Source: Bacilli bacterium
Lineage (GTDB): Bacteria > Bacillota_I > Bacilli_A > RF39 > UBA660
Assembly (NCBI GenBank): GCA_900772435.1
Contig: CAAHEM010000088.1
Location: forward strand, 1-9,027
Direction of reading: 5' to 3'
DNA: 9,027 nucleotides
Position 1 is the first letter of the stretch, and every line of letters begins with the position of its first letter. Shown here piece after piece: positions 1-6,255 of the stretch. The position numbers and the translations under genes are program-made. The notes beneath the pieces are model-generated. The model ran no database searches, was not told where the DNA came from, and worked only from the letters and a program-made list of their open reading frames with translations.

Positions 1-2
1 AA

Positions 3-2114
3 CTTCTAAAACAAAAAGACTACATAATGATGGATGAAAATAAATTTATGGAAGTATATGGTATCAAACCAATTAGAATGATAGATTTAAAATCATTAAT
101 GGGAGATGCTAGTGATAACATACCAGGTGTTAAAGGAATAGGAGAGAAAACAGCACTTTCACTACTTCAAAAATATGAAACTTTAGATGGAGTTTATAAT
201 CACTTAGATGATATAGGTGGTAAAACAAAAGAAAAACTAGAAAGTGATAAAGAAAACGCATACTTCTCATACAAACTAGCAACTATATATAAAACAATAG
301 ACTTCGAATATACTTTTGATAGTATTAAATACTTAAAGCCAAACACTGAAGCATTAATAGAAAAATATAAAGAACTAGAATTCAATTCATTCTTAAAGAC
401 TATTCCATCTAAAGTAGATAAAAAAGATGTAGCATATACATTAGTAAAAGGAAAAGTAGAAATAGAAGGAAAGAAGAGTCTTTATATAGAACTAGATAAC
501 ACAAACTATAATAAAGCAAACTTTATTGGAGCTTCTATCTATGATGGAAAGAACGCATATTATTTTGACGAAGCAAGTTTACTTCTAAATAGAGATTTAT
601 TAAAAGACGTATTAGTAACTTTTGATTATAAAAAGAATATAGTATTTTTAAATAAATTTGGTATTGAAACTCATACATCATTTGATACATTAATAGCTTC
701 ATATTTACTTGAATATAACGTAAAAGATGATGTTTCATACATAAGCACTACATATGGAATAGAAATACCTTACTATGACACAATTATTTCAAAGAAAAGC
801 ACACTTTCAGAAGAAGAAATAATCTCATCAATAGTTAAAAAATCTAAGTTCTTATATGATACATATGAAGACTTCAATAACAAGTTAAAGAATGAGAACC
901 TTTATGATCTTTATACTAATATAGAACATCCTTTAATTGAAGTACTAGCTACTATGGAAATAAATGGTATAAGTGTACTTCCAAATGTTATAGAAGACTT
1001 ATCAAAAGAATTAAAAGAAAGATTAACTATAATAGAAAATAAAATATATGAACTTGCCGGTGAAACATTTAATATTGGAAGCCCTAAACAATTAGGAGAC
1101 ATTCTTTATGAGAAGATTGGCCTTCCAAAAGGTAAAGGAAAGAATGCAACATCTACTGCTCATGATGTATTAATTAAATACAAAGATAAATTTCCAATTA
1201 TTAATGAAATACTAGAATATAGAAATCTTTCTAAATTAGTAAGTACATACTTAGATACATTTAATAGTTATATCTTAGAAGATGGAAAAATACATACTAT
1301 ATATAAGCAAACTGGTACACGTACCGGAAGACTTTCATCAGTTGAACCAAATCTTCAAAATATACCTGTTAGAAGTGAAGAAGGAAAAAAGATTAGAAAA
1401 GCATTCATTCCAAGCTCAAATGGATACCTTCTATCAAGCGATTATTCTCAAATCGAACTAAGAGTACTTGCTCATATAAGTTCTTCTGATAGCCTTAAAA
1501 ATGCATTCATTCATGGTGAAGATATACATACGCATGTAGCAAGCGATATATTTAGTATTCCTGAAAGTGAAGTAACACCAAATCAAAGACGTACAGCTAA
1601 AGCAGTAATATTTGGTATAGTCTATGGTATTAGTGGTTATGGTCTAGGTGAAAACCTTGATATAAGTGCTAGTGAAGCTAAAAAATATATAGATAAATAT
1701 CTAACACTATATCCAGAAGTAAATAACTACATGAAGAATATTGTTGAAGAAGCAAAGAAAACTGGAGAAGTAAGAACTCTATTTAATAGAAAAAGAGAAA
1801 TAGAAGAGTTAAAGAATACAAACTATATGATTAGAGCTATGGGTGAGAGAATGGCACTTAATACTCCAATACAAGGAACTGCAGCTGATATACTAAAAAT
1901 GGCAATGGTTAAACTTCATAACACATTAAAAGAAAAGAACTTGAAAACTAAAATGTTATTACAAGTTCATGATGAATTAATATTCGATGTACCAGAAGAA
2001 GAAATAGAAGAAGTAAAAGAAATCGTAAGAGATACAATGGAAAATATATATAAATTAGACGTACCATTAAAAGTAGAAATAAACTATGGTAAAGACTGGT
2101 ATGAAGCAAAATAA
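3..2114 (+). CDS. polA: DNA polymerase I, 5'-truncated by the window edge
   Basis: The frame is open through the left edge, so the ATG at 27 is internal and the gene starts outside the window. About 703 residues are visible. Domains in order: the end of the 5'-3' exonuclease with its helix-hairpin-helix (GDASDNIPGVKGIGEKT, near 105-150); a 3'-5' exonuclease-like domain (about 420-880); and a complete family A polymerase domain. Motif A is DYSQIELR with Asp at 1440-1442, motif B is RRTAKAVIFGIVYG with Lys at 1599-1601, and motif C is QVHDE with Asp at 1971-1973. The proofreading motif DxE is replaced by LYIELDNT, so proofreading is probably absent, as in Bacillus and Thermus Pol I. Motif B has Ile where almost all bacterial Pol I enzymes have Asn. 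The family role is gap filling, Okazaki primer removal and excision repair. It converges on tmcAL. Confidence 0.97.
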   Translation, partial: LLKQKDYIMMDENKFMEVYGIKPIRMIDLKSLMGDASDNIPGVKGIGEKTALSLLQKYETLDGVYNHLDDIGGKTKEKLESDKENAYFSYKLATIYKTIDFEYTFDSIKYLKPNTEALIEKYKELEFNSFLKTIPSKVDKKDVAYTLVKGKVEIEGKKSLYIELDNTNYNKANFIGASIYDGKNAYYFDEASLLLNRDLLKDVLVTFDYKKNIVFLNKFGIETHTSFDTLIASYLLEYNVKDDVSYISTTYGIEIPYYDTIISKKSTLSEEEIISSIVKKSKFLYDTYEDFNNKLKNENLYDLYTNIEHPLIEVLATMEINGISVLPNVIEDLSKELKERLTIIENKIYELAGETFNIGSPKQLGDILYEKIGLPKGKGKNATSTAHDVLIKYKDKFPIINEILEYRNLSKLVSTYLDTFNSYILEDGKIHTIYKQTGTRTGRLSSVEPNLQNIPVRSEEGKKIRKAFIPSSNGYLLSSDYSQIELRVLAHISSSDSLKNAFIHGEDIHTHVASDIFSIPESEVTPNQRRTAKAVIFGIVYGISGYGLGENLDISASEAKKYIDKYLTLYPEVNNYMKNIVEEAKKTGEVRTLFNRKREIEELKNTNYMIRAMGERMALNTPIQGTAADILKMAMVKLHNTLKEKNLKTKMLLQVHDELIFDVPEEEIEEVKEIVRDTMENIYKLDVPLKVEINYGKDWYEAK

Positions 2115-2138
2115 AAGTGACCTAAAAAGTCACTTTTT
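2113..2138. terminator. Bidirectional intrinsic terminator between polA and tmcAL
   Basis: A nine-base arm AAAAGTGAC (2113-2121) pairs perfectly with GTCACTTTT (2129-2137) across a 7-nt loop. A T-run follows on the plus strand, and the A-run of the left arm gives a U-run on the minus strand. The hairpin begins at the polA stop codon and contains the last codons and TGA stop of tmcAL, so one element serves both convergent genes. Confidence 0.88.
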
Positions 2139-3263
2139 AACTGGTATATTTTTAATTTCTTTATCCATTATGTCTGAGATTATCATAGAGTAAATACCGC
2201 TAACTCTTTTTTCTATTTCTAAAGCTTTATAACTAGTATCAAACTTATTAAGTATTTTTATGTCCATATTATCCTTAATACTATTTAAATGTTTTTGACC
2301 AACTTCATCAAATCCAAGTATTCTAATATATTCTATATCTTTAGTCTTGTCTCTTTCATCCTTAGTAAATGAACAAAGTATATGGTTAAGCATCCTAGAT
2401 ATTTTATTATAAGCGTATCTCTTAGTCTTAATATTTTGAATTAATTCGTCAAGACTATTAGATTTATCTATAGAATTTCTAATTCTAGTACTTAGCCCCT
2501 CATCTACATCCAAATATTTTTCTAAATCACTTTCGGAATTAATTTTATACTTCAAGAACTCAAAATATTTATTATTAAATTTAATATTTTTAAGTATTTT
2601 ATAAACATCACTAGGAACTTTATCTTTAATATCAATATTATTAATTAATTTATTTCTAATATTAGAAGCAGAAACTATCATTTCATTAGAATCTATATCA
2701 TGAAAATCATTAGTTCTTTTAATATTAAATATTTCAATATTATACTGATTCTTGATAATCTCCTTTACATAACTAAGAGCAAGTAAATCATTAGGTTCAG
2801 TAATCTCTATATCTATAAGTTTCTTTAATGCTTTATTTAAAGCAGTAGGGTAGTTAACGCCAAGTTCTAACTCTTCACGTACTATTTCATTATACTTTGG
2901 TTCATCTAACTGTGTAATAGCACATTTCTTTATATCACCAATACTATCTCTTTCAGTACCAAAACATATAGTATCAACTTTTAAATAGTTAAGTATTTTA
3001 ATAGCAGCACTAGCAAATACATCACTACTTTGAGTACTATAAACATAAGGAAGTTCAACTACTAAATTAACCCCATTATTAAGAGCAACTTTTGCTTTAT
3101 CAAATTTATTAAGTATTGAAGTGTCTCCTCTTTGAGTAAATGATGAAGAACATACAACTACAATAGTAGCATCTTTATATTTTTCTCTTATTTTATTTAT
3201 TTGATATAAGTGTCCATTATGAAATGGATTATATTCAGCAACAATACCAACAACTTTATTCAT
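2130..3263 (-). CDS. tmcAL: tRNA(Met) cytidine acetate ligase TmcAL
   Basis: This 377-residue protein of the TmcAL (YlbM, DUF795) family is a nucleotidyltransferase-fold enzyme. The family uses ATP and acetate to make N4-acetylcytidine at wobble position 34 of elongator tRNA-Met. Visible landmarks are the N-terminal GIVAEYNPFHNGH with the HIGH-like HNGH at residues 15-18, QRGD at 44-47, VVELP near 68-72, FGTE at 101-104 and the SASNIR stretch at 198-203. The C-terminal helical domain is present. It is slightly shorter than the Bacillus protein of about 415 residues. The ATG at 3263 is preceded by AGAAAGGA at good spacing. It is the second gene of an operon, overlapping the HAD gene by 8 nt, so translational coupling is likely. 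TGA is the stop codon and lies inside the terminator, which argues that TGA is not read as Trp here. Confidence 0.93.
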   Translation of the reverse strand: MNKVVGIVAEYNPFHNGHLYQINKIREKYKDATIVVVCSSSFTQRGDTSILNKFDKAKVALNNGVNLVVELPYVYSTQSSDVFASAAIKILNYLKVDTICFGTERDSIGDIKKCAITQLDEPKYNEIVREELELGVNYPTALNKALKKLIDIEITEPNDLLALSYVKEIIKNQYNIEIFNIKRTNDFHDIDSNEMIVSASNIRNKLINNIDIKDKVPSDVYKILKNIKFNNKYFEFLKYKINSESDLEKYLDVDEGLSTRIRNSIDKSNSLDELIQNIKTKRYAYNKISRMLNHILCSFTKDERDKTKDIEYIRILGFDEVGQKHLNSIKDNMDIKILNKFDTSYKALEIEKRVSGIYSMIISDIMDKEIKNIPVKK

Positions 3264-3957
3264 GACTTTTCCTTTCTATTTTTTTTACTAAACTTTTAAC
3301 TGAAGAAGTTAATCTAGCTCTACTAAATATTATTTCAGGATAAGAGTAGGGCATTTTATATCCATTAAATTCTAAAAGCATTCCTTTATCATTAGATGCA
3401 TCCCCTATAGTATAAATATCTTTTTTATTTACCCCTTCAATATCACTTACTATATATATTCCGTCCCTCTTATCAAATTCTTCTTTAAAAACAACGACAT
3501 TCATAAAAGAAAAACTACTTAAAAATGATATTTCTTCCATAACTTTACGAGCATCTAAAGTATTTCTAAATCTAAGAGTACAAGTAATAGATGTAGCTTC
3601 ATTATAATTCGTTGTAACTCTACCATATGCATCTTTAAGTTCAATACTTTTAATAAAACCAAATTTATTTAAATATCTAAGAGTCTTTTTAACAATATCT
3701 ATTAAAATAGTATTTTGAAATATTAAATTATCATCTCTATCAAATATAGAAGACCCATTATTACAAATTAAATAATCATATGGTATTTTATAATGAGAAG
3801 TCTCTCCTTTAATCGAATCAAAACTTCTACCAGTTGCGAATGCAAACAGATTACCATTATCCATAAATCTCTTAACTGCATCTATATTACTATTTATTTT
3901 AGATATATTTTTATCTTCATTAAATGTACCATCATAATCACTAACTAATAGTTTCAT
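3256..3957 (-). CDS. Cof-type HAD-superfamily hydrolase (likely sugar or nucleotide phosphatase)
   Basis: This 233-residue protein has all four HAD motifs: motif I DYDGT (Asp7, Asp9), motif II FATGR (Thr42), a motif III basic residue in FDKRDG (Lys163), and motif IV GDASND (Asp186, Asn189, Asp190). The first Asp is the phosphorylated nucleophile in this family. The segment between motifs II and IV (roughly 60-160) would be the C2-type cap of the Cof subfamily. The protein is shorter than the usual 260-280 residues, so the cap is compact. An in-frame ATG at 4005 would add 16 hydrophobic residues, but GAGGGG sits 7 nt before the ATG at 3957 and the promoter -10 box lies between the two ATGs, so 3957 is chosen. 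The substrate cannot be read from sequence; such enzymes dephosphorylate small metabolites in the cytosol. It is the first gene of an operon with tmcAL. Confidence 0.88.
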   Translation of the reverse strand: MKLLVSDYDGTFNEDKNISKINSNIDAVKRFMDNGNLFAFATGRSFDSIKGETSHYKIPYDYLICNNGSSIFDRDDNLIFQNTILIDIVKKTLRYLNKFGFIKSIELKDAYGRVTTNYNEATSITCTLRFRNTLDARKVMEEISFLSSFSFMNVVVFKEEFDKRDGIYIVSDIEGVNKKDIYTIGDASNDKGMLLEFNGYKMPYSYPEIIFSRARLTSSVKSLVKKIERKSHE

Positions 3958-3976
3958 AAGTAATCCCCTCGTGTAA

Positions 3977-4005
3977 ATTATAACAAAATAGTAGTATTTA
4001 TACAA
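3977..4005 (-). promoter_or_regulatory. Sigma-A promoter of the HAD-tmcAL operon
   Basis: On the minus strand a perfect -10 TATAAT (3982-3977) is preceded by TGT, making an extended -10 (TGTTATAAT). A weak -35 TTGTAT (4005-4000) stands 17 nt upstream. Counting 7 nt downstream puts the transcript start near 3969-3970, at the very edge of the GAGGGG ribosome binding site, so the leader would be only about 12 nt. Confidence 0.72.
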
Positions 4006-4033
4006 ATTTTATAAGAAAATACTAAAATTCACT

Positions 4034-4042
4034 TGATATTTT
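4034..4042 (+). promoter_or_regulatory. Weak candidate extended -10 element for rpmF
   Basis: TGATATTTT resembles an extended -10 box, but no convincing -35 stands 16-18 nt upstream. An alternative reading uses TTGATA (4033-4038) as -35, but its nearest -10-like hexamer (AATACT, 4059-4064) is 20 nt away. The rpmF promoter should lie in this 160-nt divergent region, but neither candidate is strong. Confidence 0.25.
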
Positions 4043-4084
4043 TATCTTTTTATGAGAAAATACTTTAGCGAAGTGAAAAAGATA
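4043..4084 (+). other. Possible stem-loop in the rpmF leader
   Basis: TATCTTTTT (4043-4051) and AAAAAGATA (4076-4084) are perfect reverse complements separated by 24 nt. A small inner pairing ACTT/AAGT (4062-4065 with 4071-4074) lies inside. It stands 33 nt before the rpmF ATG and would be in the leader if transcription starts near 4049 or earlier. The stem is nearly all A:U, so stability is poor. No known ribosomal-protein leader is recognised. Confidence 0.25.
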
Positions 4085-4102
4085 TTTTTACGACCTGATA
4101 TA

Positions 4103-4110
4103 AAAGGAGG
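4103..4110 (+). promoter_or_regulatory. Strong ribosome binding site deciding the rpmF start
   Basis: AAAGGAGG, the strongest Shine-Dalgarno match in the window, lies 7 nt before the ATG at 4118. The upstream in-frame ATG at 4052 has only T-rich sequence before it, so 4118 is taken as the start. Confidence 0.85.
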
Positions 4111-4117
4111 AATAAAA

Positions 4118-4333
4118 ATGAGATTAGACATTACTTTATTTGGTGCTTTACCATTTAGAAGAATTAGTAAAACTGCTAAAAGACAAAGAAGAACACATTT
4201 AAAGAAAACTGCTCCAACAGTTACTACTTGTACTAATTGTGGTGCTGTAGTTGCTCCTCATAGAGCTTGCACAAAATGTGGTTATTACAAAGGTAAAGAA
4301 GCTATCAAAGTTACTAAAGAAGAAACAAAGTAG
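4118..4333 (+). CDS. rpmF: 50S ribosomal protein bL32, with an N-terminal extension
   Basis: This 71-residue basic protein is bL32 of the large ribosomal subunit. The core reads PFRRISKTAKRQRRTHLKK (residues 12-30), followed by a zinc-ribbon with Cys38, Cys41, Cys51 and Cys54 and the family-typical GYYKGKE. In most bacteria bL32 begins MAVPKRRTSK or MAVPFRRTSK, so Pro is residue 4. Here Pro is residue 12, because about eight extra residues (MRLDITLFGAL in place of MAV) precede it. The start is set by a near-perfect ribosome binding site, and no ATG, GTG or TTG lies closer to the core. The usual upstream partner yceD (DUF177) is absent. It ends in its own terminator. Confidence 0.95.
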   Translation: MRLDITLFGALPFRRISKTAKRQRRTHLKKTAPTVTTCTNCGAVVAPHRACTKCGYYKGKEAIKVTKEETK

Positions 4334-4355
4334 TCAACTAATGTTGGCTTTTTTT
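4333..4355 (+). terminator. Intrinsic terminator of rpmF
   Basis: GTCAAC (4333-4338) pairs with GTTGGC (4343-4348) with one G:U pair and a TAAT loop, followed by seven Ts. The stem begins at the last base of the TAG stop codon. Its 3' arm also supplies the -35 box of the ppa promoter. Confidence 0.8.
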
Positions 4356-4372
4356 GTTGTCTATGTTATACT
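4344..4372 (+). promoter_or_regulatory. Sigma-A promoter of ppa, overlapping the rpmF terminator
   Basis: The -35 is TTGGCT (4344-4349) and the -10 is TATACT (4367-4372), with 17-nt spacing and an extended TGT before the -10. The predicted start near A4379 gives a leader of about 13 nt with the purine-rich AGGATGGTG at its 5' end. Confidence 0.65.
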
Positions 4373-4391
4373 TACGTTAGGATGGTGAAAT

Positions 4392-4874
4392 ATGAATAAC
4401 GTAGTAGAAGCTATAATAGAAATTCCTTATAGAAGTAGAAACAAATTTGAAATAAAAGATGGAAAAATTAAATTAGATAGAGTTTTATATTCAGCAATGG
4501 CTTATCCAGCAGAATATGGATTTATAGATAACACTCTTGCTAAAGATGGAGATCCATTAGATATATTAGTTATTGGAACTGAACCAACTTATCCAGGATG
4601 TATTATTCCGGCAAGAGTAGTTGGATGTTTGAAATTAATAGACAATGGTTTTGAGGATTATAAAATTATATCAGTAGTAGACGTAGATCCTAGATATAAT
4701 GAAATAAATGAACTTAAAGATTTATCCGAGTTTATACTTGAAGAAATTAAAAACTTCTTTGAAAATTATAAGTCACTGCAAAATATTAAAGTTGAAGTAG
4801 GAGAGTACTATAATAAAGAAGAAGCTTTAAAAGTAATTGAAGACTCTATAAATCGTTATAAAGAGACTAAATAA
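4392..4874 (+). CDS. ppa: Inorganic pyrophosphatase, family I
   Basis: This 160-residue soluble enzyme hydrolyses PPi to two phosphates, pulling nucleic acid and aminoacyl-tRNA synthesis forward. The family I signature is intact: DGDPLDILV supplies metal ligands Asp52, Asp54 and Asp57, and the second acidic pair is Asp84 and Asp89 in LIDNGFEDYKI. Lys18, Glu20, Arg30, Tyr42, Lys91, Tyr126 and Lys127 align with the E. coli active-site residues K29, E31, R43, Y55, K104, Y141 and K142. The length is slightly below E. coli (176), mostly from a shorter N-terminus. Many Bacillota instead carry the unrelated family II (DHH) enzyme, so the family I choice is mildly informative about lineage. It is a single-gene unit with its own promoter and terminator; AGGATGGTG precedes the ATG at short distance. 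Confidence 0.96.
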   Translation: MNNVVEAIIEIPYRSRNKFEIKDGKIKLDRVLYSAMAYPAEYGFIDNTLAKDGDPLDILVIGTEPTYPGCIIPARVVGCLKLIDNGFEDYKIISVVDVDPRYNEINELKDLSEFILEEIKNFFENYKSLQNIKVEVGEYYNKEEALKVIEDSINRYKETK

Positions 4875-4875
4875 G

Positions 4876-4904
4876 TTGCAAAAATAACAAAATCGTGCTA
4901 TAAT
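4876..4904 (+). promoter_or_regulatory. Sigma-A promoter of sigA, overlapping the ppa terminator
   Basis: The -35 is TTGCAA (4876-4881), 17 nt from a perfect -10 TATAAT (4899-4904) extended by TGC. The predicted start near A4911 leaves a 27-nt leader containing GAGGGGTG. The -10 hexamer spans the left arm and loop of the ppa terminator hairpin. A sigma-A-type promoter in front of sigA implies autoregulation by its own product. Confidence 0.75.
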
Positions 4905-4918
4905 ATTAGCACTTTTTT
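4895..4918 (+). terminator. Intrinsic terminator of ppa
   Basis: GTGCTA (4895-4900) pairs perfectly with TAGCAC (4907-4912) around a TAATAT loop, followed by six Ts. It lies 20 nt after the ppa stop codon and overlaps the sigA promoter. Confidence 0.8.
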
Positions 4919-4937
4919 ATTTGAGGGGTGAAAAAAT

Positions 4938-6176
4938 ATGAAAGGAAAAGCCGAAAAAATAGATGCAATAACTAAGTTTGCAAAAGAACAATTTCAAAAA
5001 GGGAATGCTACTGTTCAATTGAAGAATTGTAGAGAACTTTCAAAGTTTTTAGTAACTAATAAAATTTCGTTAAATGTTGATGATGTTGAAAATGTTGTTA
5101 TTGATAGTACTGAATTATCTGATATGCTTGCATCTGTAGCAACTATGGAAAATGCATATGATTTAGTAAATAGCAGTACAATTAGTGCTATGCTAACAGC
5201 ATATTGCATGATGACAGGAGCACAAGTTAAAGAAACAGAAGAAGCACAAACTAAAGAAGAAGTTATAGCATATGATTATGATACAAGTATAACACCAGAA
5301 AATGAAAGATTATATTTAAATGATATAAGAGGAACACTATTAACTCAAGAAGAAGAAATGGAACTTGGAAGACTTATTTCTGAAGGCAATGAAGAAGCTA
5401 AAAATGAATTAGTAGAACATAATTTAAGATTAGTTGTTTCAAATGCAAAACATTATGCAGGTAGAGGTGTAGCACTTCTTGATTTAATTCAAGAAGGAAA
5501 TCTAGGTTTAATAAAAGCTGCTGAAAAATTTGATTATACAAAAGGATATAGATTTAGTACTTACGCTACATGGTGGATTCGTCAAGCAATCACAAGATAT
5601 ATTGCAGATCAATCAAGAACTATTAGAGTACCTGTTCATCTACATGAAACAGCGCTTAAAGTTAAAAGAACTATAGAAAATTATGAAAAAGAGCATGGAG
5701 AAACACCATCAGTTGAAATGATTGCTGATATACTTGGAATGTCAGTAGAAAAAGTAAAATCAAGTCAAAAAATATTAGCTGGAACTACTGTTTCATTATC
5801 ACAAGCAATAAAAAATGGTGAAGATTCAGATGAAAGCGAACTTGGTGACTTTATTGAAGATCCTGAAACTAAAGGTAAAGATTTCTCAGATGGAGTATTT
5901 TATGAACAATTTAGAGATGCAGTATTTAATGGCGATGTATTAACTGATCGTGAAAAAATGGTAATAGCATGTAGATATGGTTATGTTGATGGTAAAACAC
6001 ATACACTAGAAGAAGTCGGAAAAAAATTAAATGTAACTCGTGAGAGAGTTAGACAAATCGAAGCAAAAGCATTAAGAAAATTAAGAAATAATAGACAAAT
6101 CAAAGCATTTAATCCTAATGATAATACACCTCATATGAAATTAACACTTAACAATAGTAATAAAAGAGCAAATTAA
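4938..6176 (+). CDS. sigA: Primary RNA polymerase sigma factor (sigma-A / RpoD)
   Basis: This 412-residue housekeeping sigma factor directs RNA polymerase to -10/-35 promoters. Region 1.2 is at about 124-150 ([15 protein letters not shown]). Region 2 at about 155-230 has [31 protein letters not shown] with the melting pair Trp212-Trp213, and [11 protein letters not shown]. Region 3 is at 235-315 with the finger LGDFIEDPE. Region 4 is at about 325-390 with the helix-turn-helix [28 protein letters not shown]. Residues 1-120 do not show a recognisable region 1.1 and are unusual. Region 1.2 is one residue shorter than the common IGKVPLLT pattern. GAGGGGTG precedes the ATG. The frequent upstream partner dnaG is not present. 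It has its own promoter and terminator, and a degenerate relative follows directly. Confidence 0.96.
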   Translation: MKGKAEKIDAITKFAKEQFQKGNATVQLKNCRELSKFLVTNKISLNVDDVENVVIDSTELSDMLASVATMENAYDLVNSSTISAMLTAYCMMTGAQVKETEEAQTKEEVIAYDYDTSITPENERLYLNDIRGTLLTQEEEMELGRLISEGNEEAKNELVEHNLRLVVSNAKHYAGRGVALLDLIQEGNLGLIKAAEKFDYTKGYRFSTYATWWIRQAITRYIADQSRTIRVPVHLHETALKVKRTIENYEKEHGETPSVEMIADILGMSVEKVKSSQKILAGTTVSLSQAIKNGEDSDESELGDFIEDPETKGKDFSDGVFYEQFRDAVFNGDVLTDREKMVIACRYGYVDGKTHTLEEVGKKLNVTRERVRQIEAKALRKLRNNRQIKAFNPNDNTPHMKLTLNNSNKRAN

Positions 6177-6190
6177 GTTTGCTCTTTTAT
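6160..6190 (+). terminator. Intrinsic terminator of sigA
   Basis: A perfect 13-bp stem (6160-6172 with 6178-6190) closes a 5-nt TTAAG loop that contains the start of the TAA stop codon. The last codons of sigA (Lys-Arg-Ala-Asn) form the left arm. The stem ends in a T-rich run (TTTTATTATA). Confidence 0.82.
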
Positions 6191-6200
6191 TATACCAAAA

Positions 6201-6229
6201 TTGACATTCTGTATCATTTGTGATATAAT
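6201..6229 (+). promoter_or_regulatory. Perfect-consensus sigma-A promoter of the sigma-like gene
   Basis: TTGACA (6201-6206), a 17-nt spacer and TATAAT (6224-6229), with the extended motif TGA directly before the -10. This is the only promoter in the window with both hexamers perfect. The predicted start near A6236 gives a leader of about 16 nt. Confidence 0.9.
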
Positions 6230-6240
6230 ACATTTAATTA

Positions 6241-6255
6241 ATGGGGGCTATATGA
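6241..6255 (+). other. Four-codon mini-ORF overlapping the sigma-like start
   Basis: ATG GGG GCT ATA TGA reads Met-Gly-Ala-Ile-stop and shares ATGA with the start codon at 6252. It has no ribosome binding site of its own. Its G-run (6243-6247) doubles as the weak Shine-Dalgarno of the main gene, so it may simply be that site. Confidence 0.2.

Noticed and set aside
535..738. Minus-strand ORFs inside polA (200-385, 535-738, 911-1102)
   Set aside because: They are antisense to conserved polA domains, short, without ribosome binding sites or recognisable products.
2130..2132. TGA read as Trp (Mycoplasma code)
   Set aside because: tmcAL ends at this TGA inside a terminator at the normal family end, and Trp is encoded by TGG in polA and sigA.
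3958..4005. Longer HAD protein starting at the ATG at 4005
   Set aside because: The added residues are encoded across the operon promoter, and GAGGGG supports the ATG at 3957 where the family motif begins.
4096..4104. Extended -10-like TGATATAAA just before rpmF
   Set aside because: A start from it would remove the ribosome binding site, and no -35 is present.
4052..4117. Upstream in-frame ATG that would add 22 residues to bL32 (MRKYFSEVKK...)
   Set aside because: No ribosome binding site before it, it lies in the likely leader or promoter region, and AAAGGAGG clearly serves the ATG at 4118.
5015..5209. Minus-strand 64-codon ORF under the odd SigA N-terminus
   Set aside because: Antisense to sigA with no start signal; the SigA reading is supported by the ribosome binding site and the continuous frame into region 1.2.
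6201..6251. TTG start at 6201 for the sigma-like protein
   Set aside because: The TTG is the -35 hexamer of the gene's own promoter, so this stretch is upstream of the transcript.
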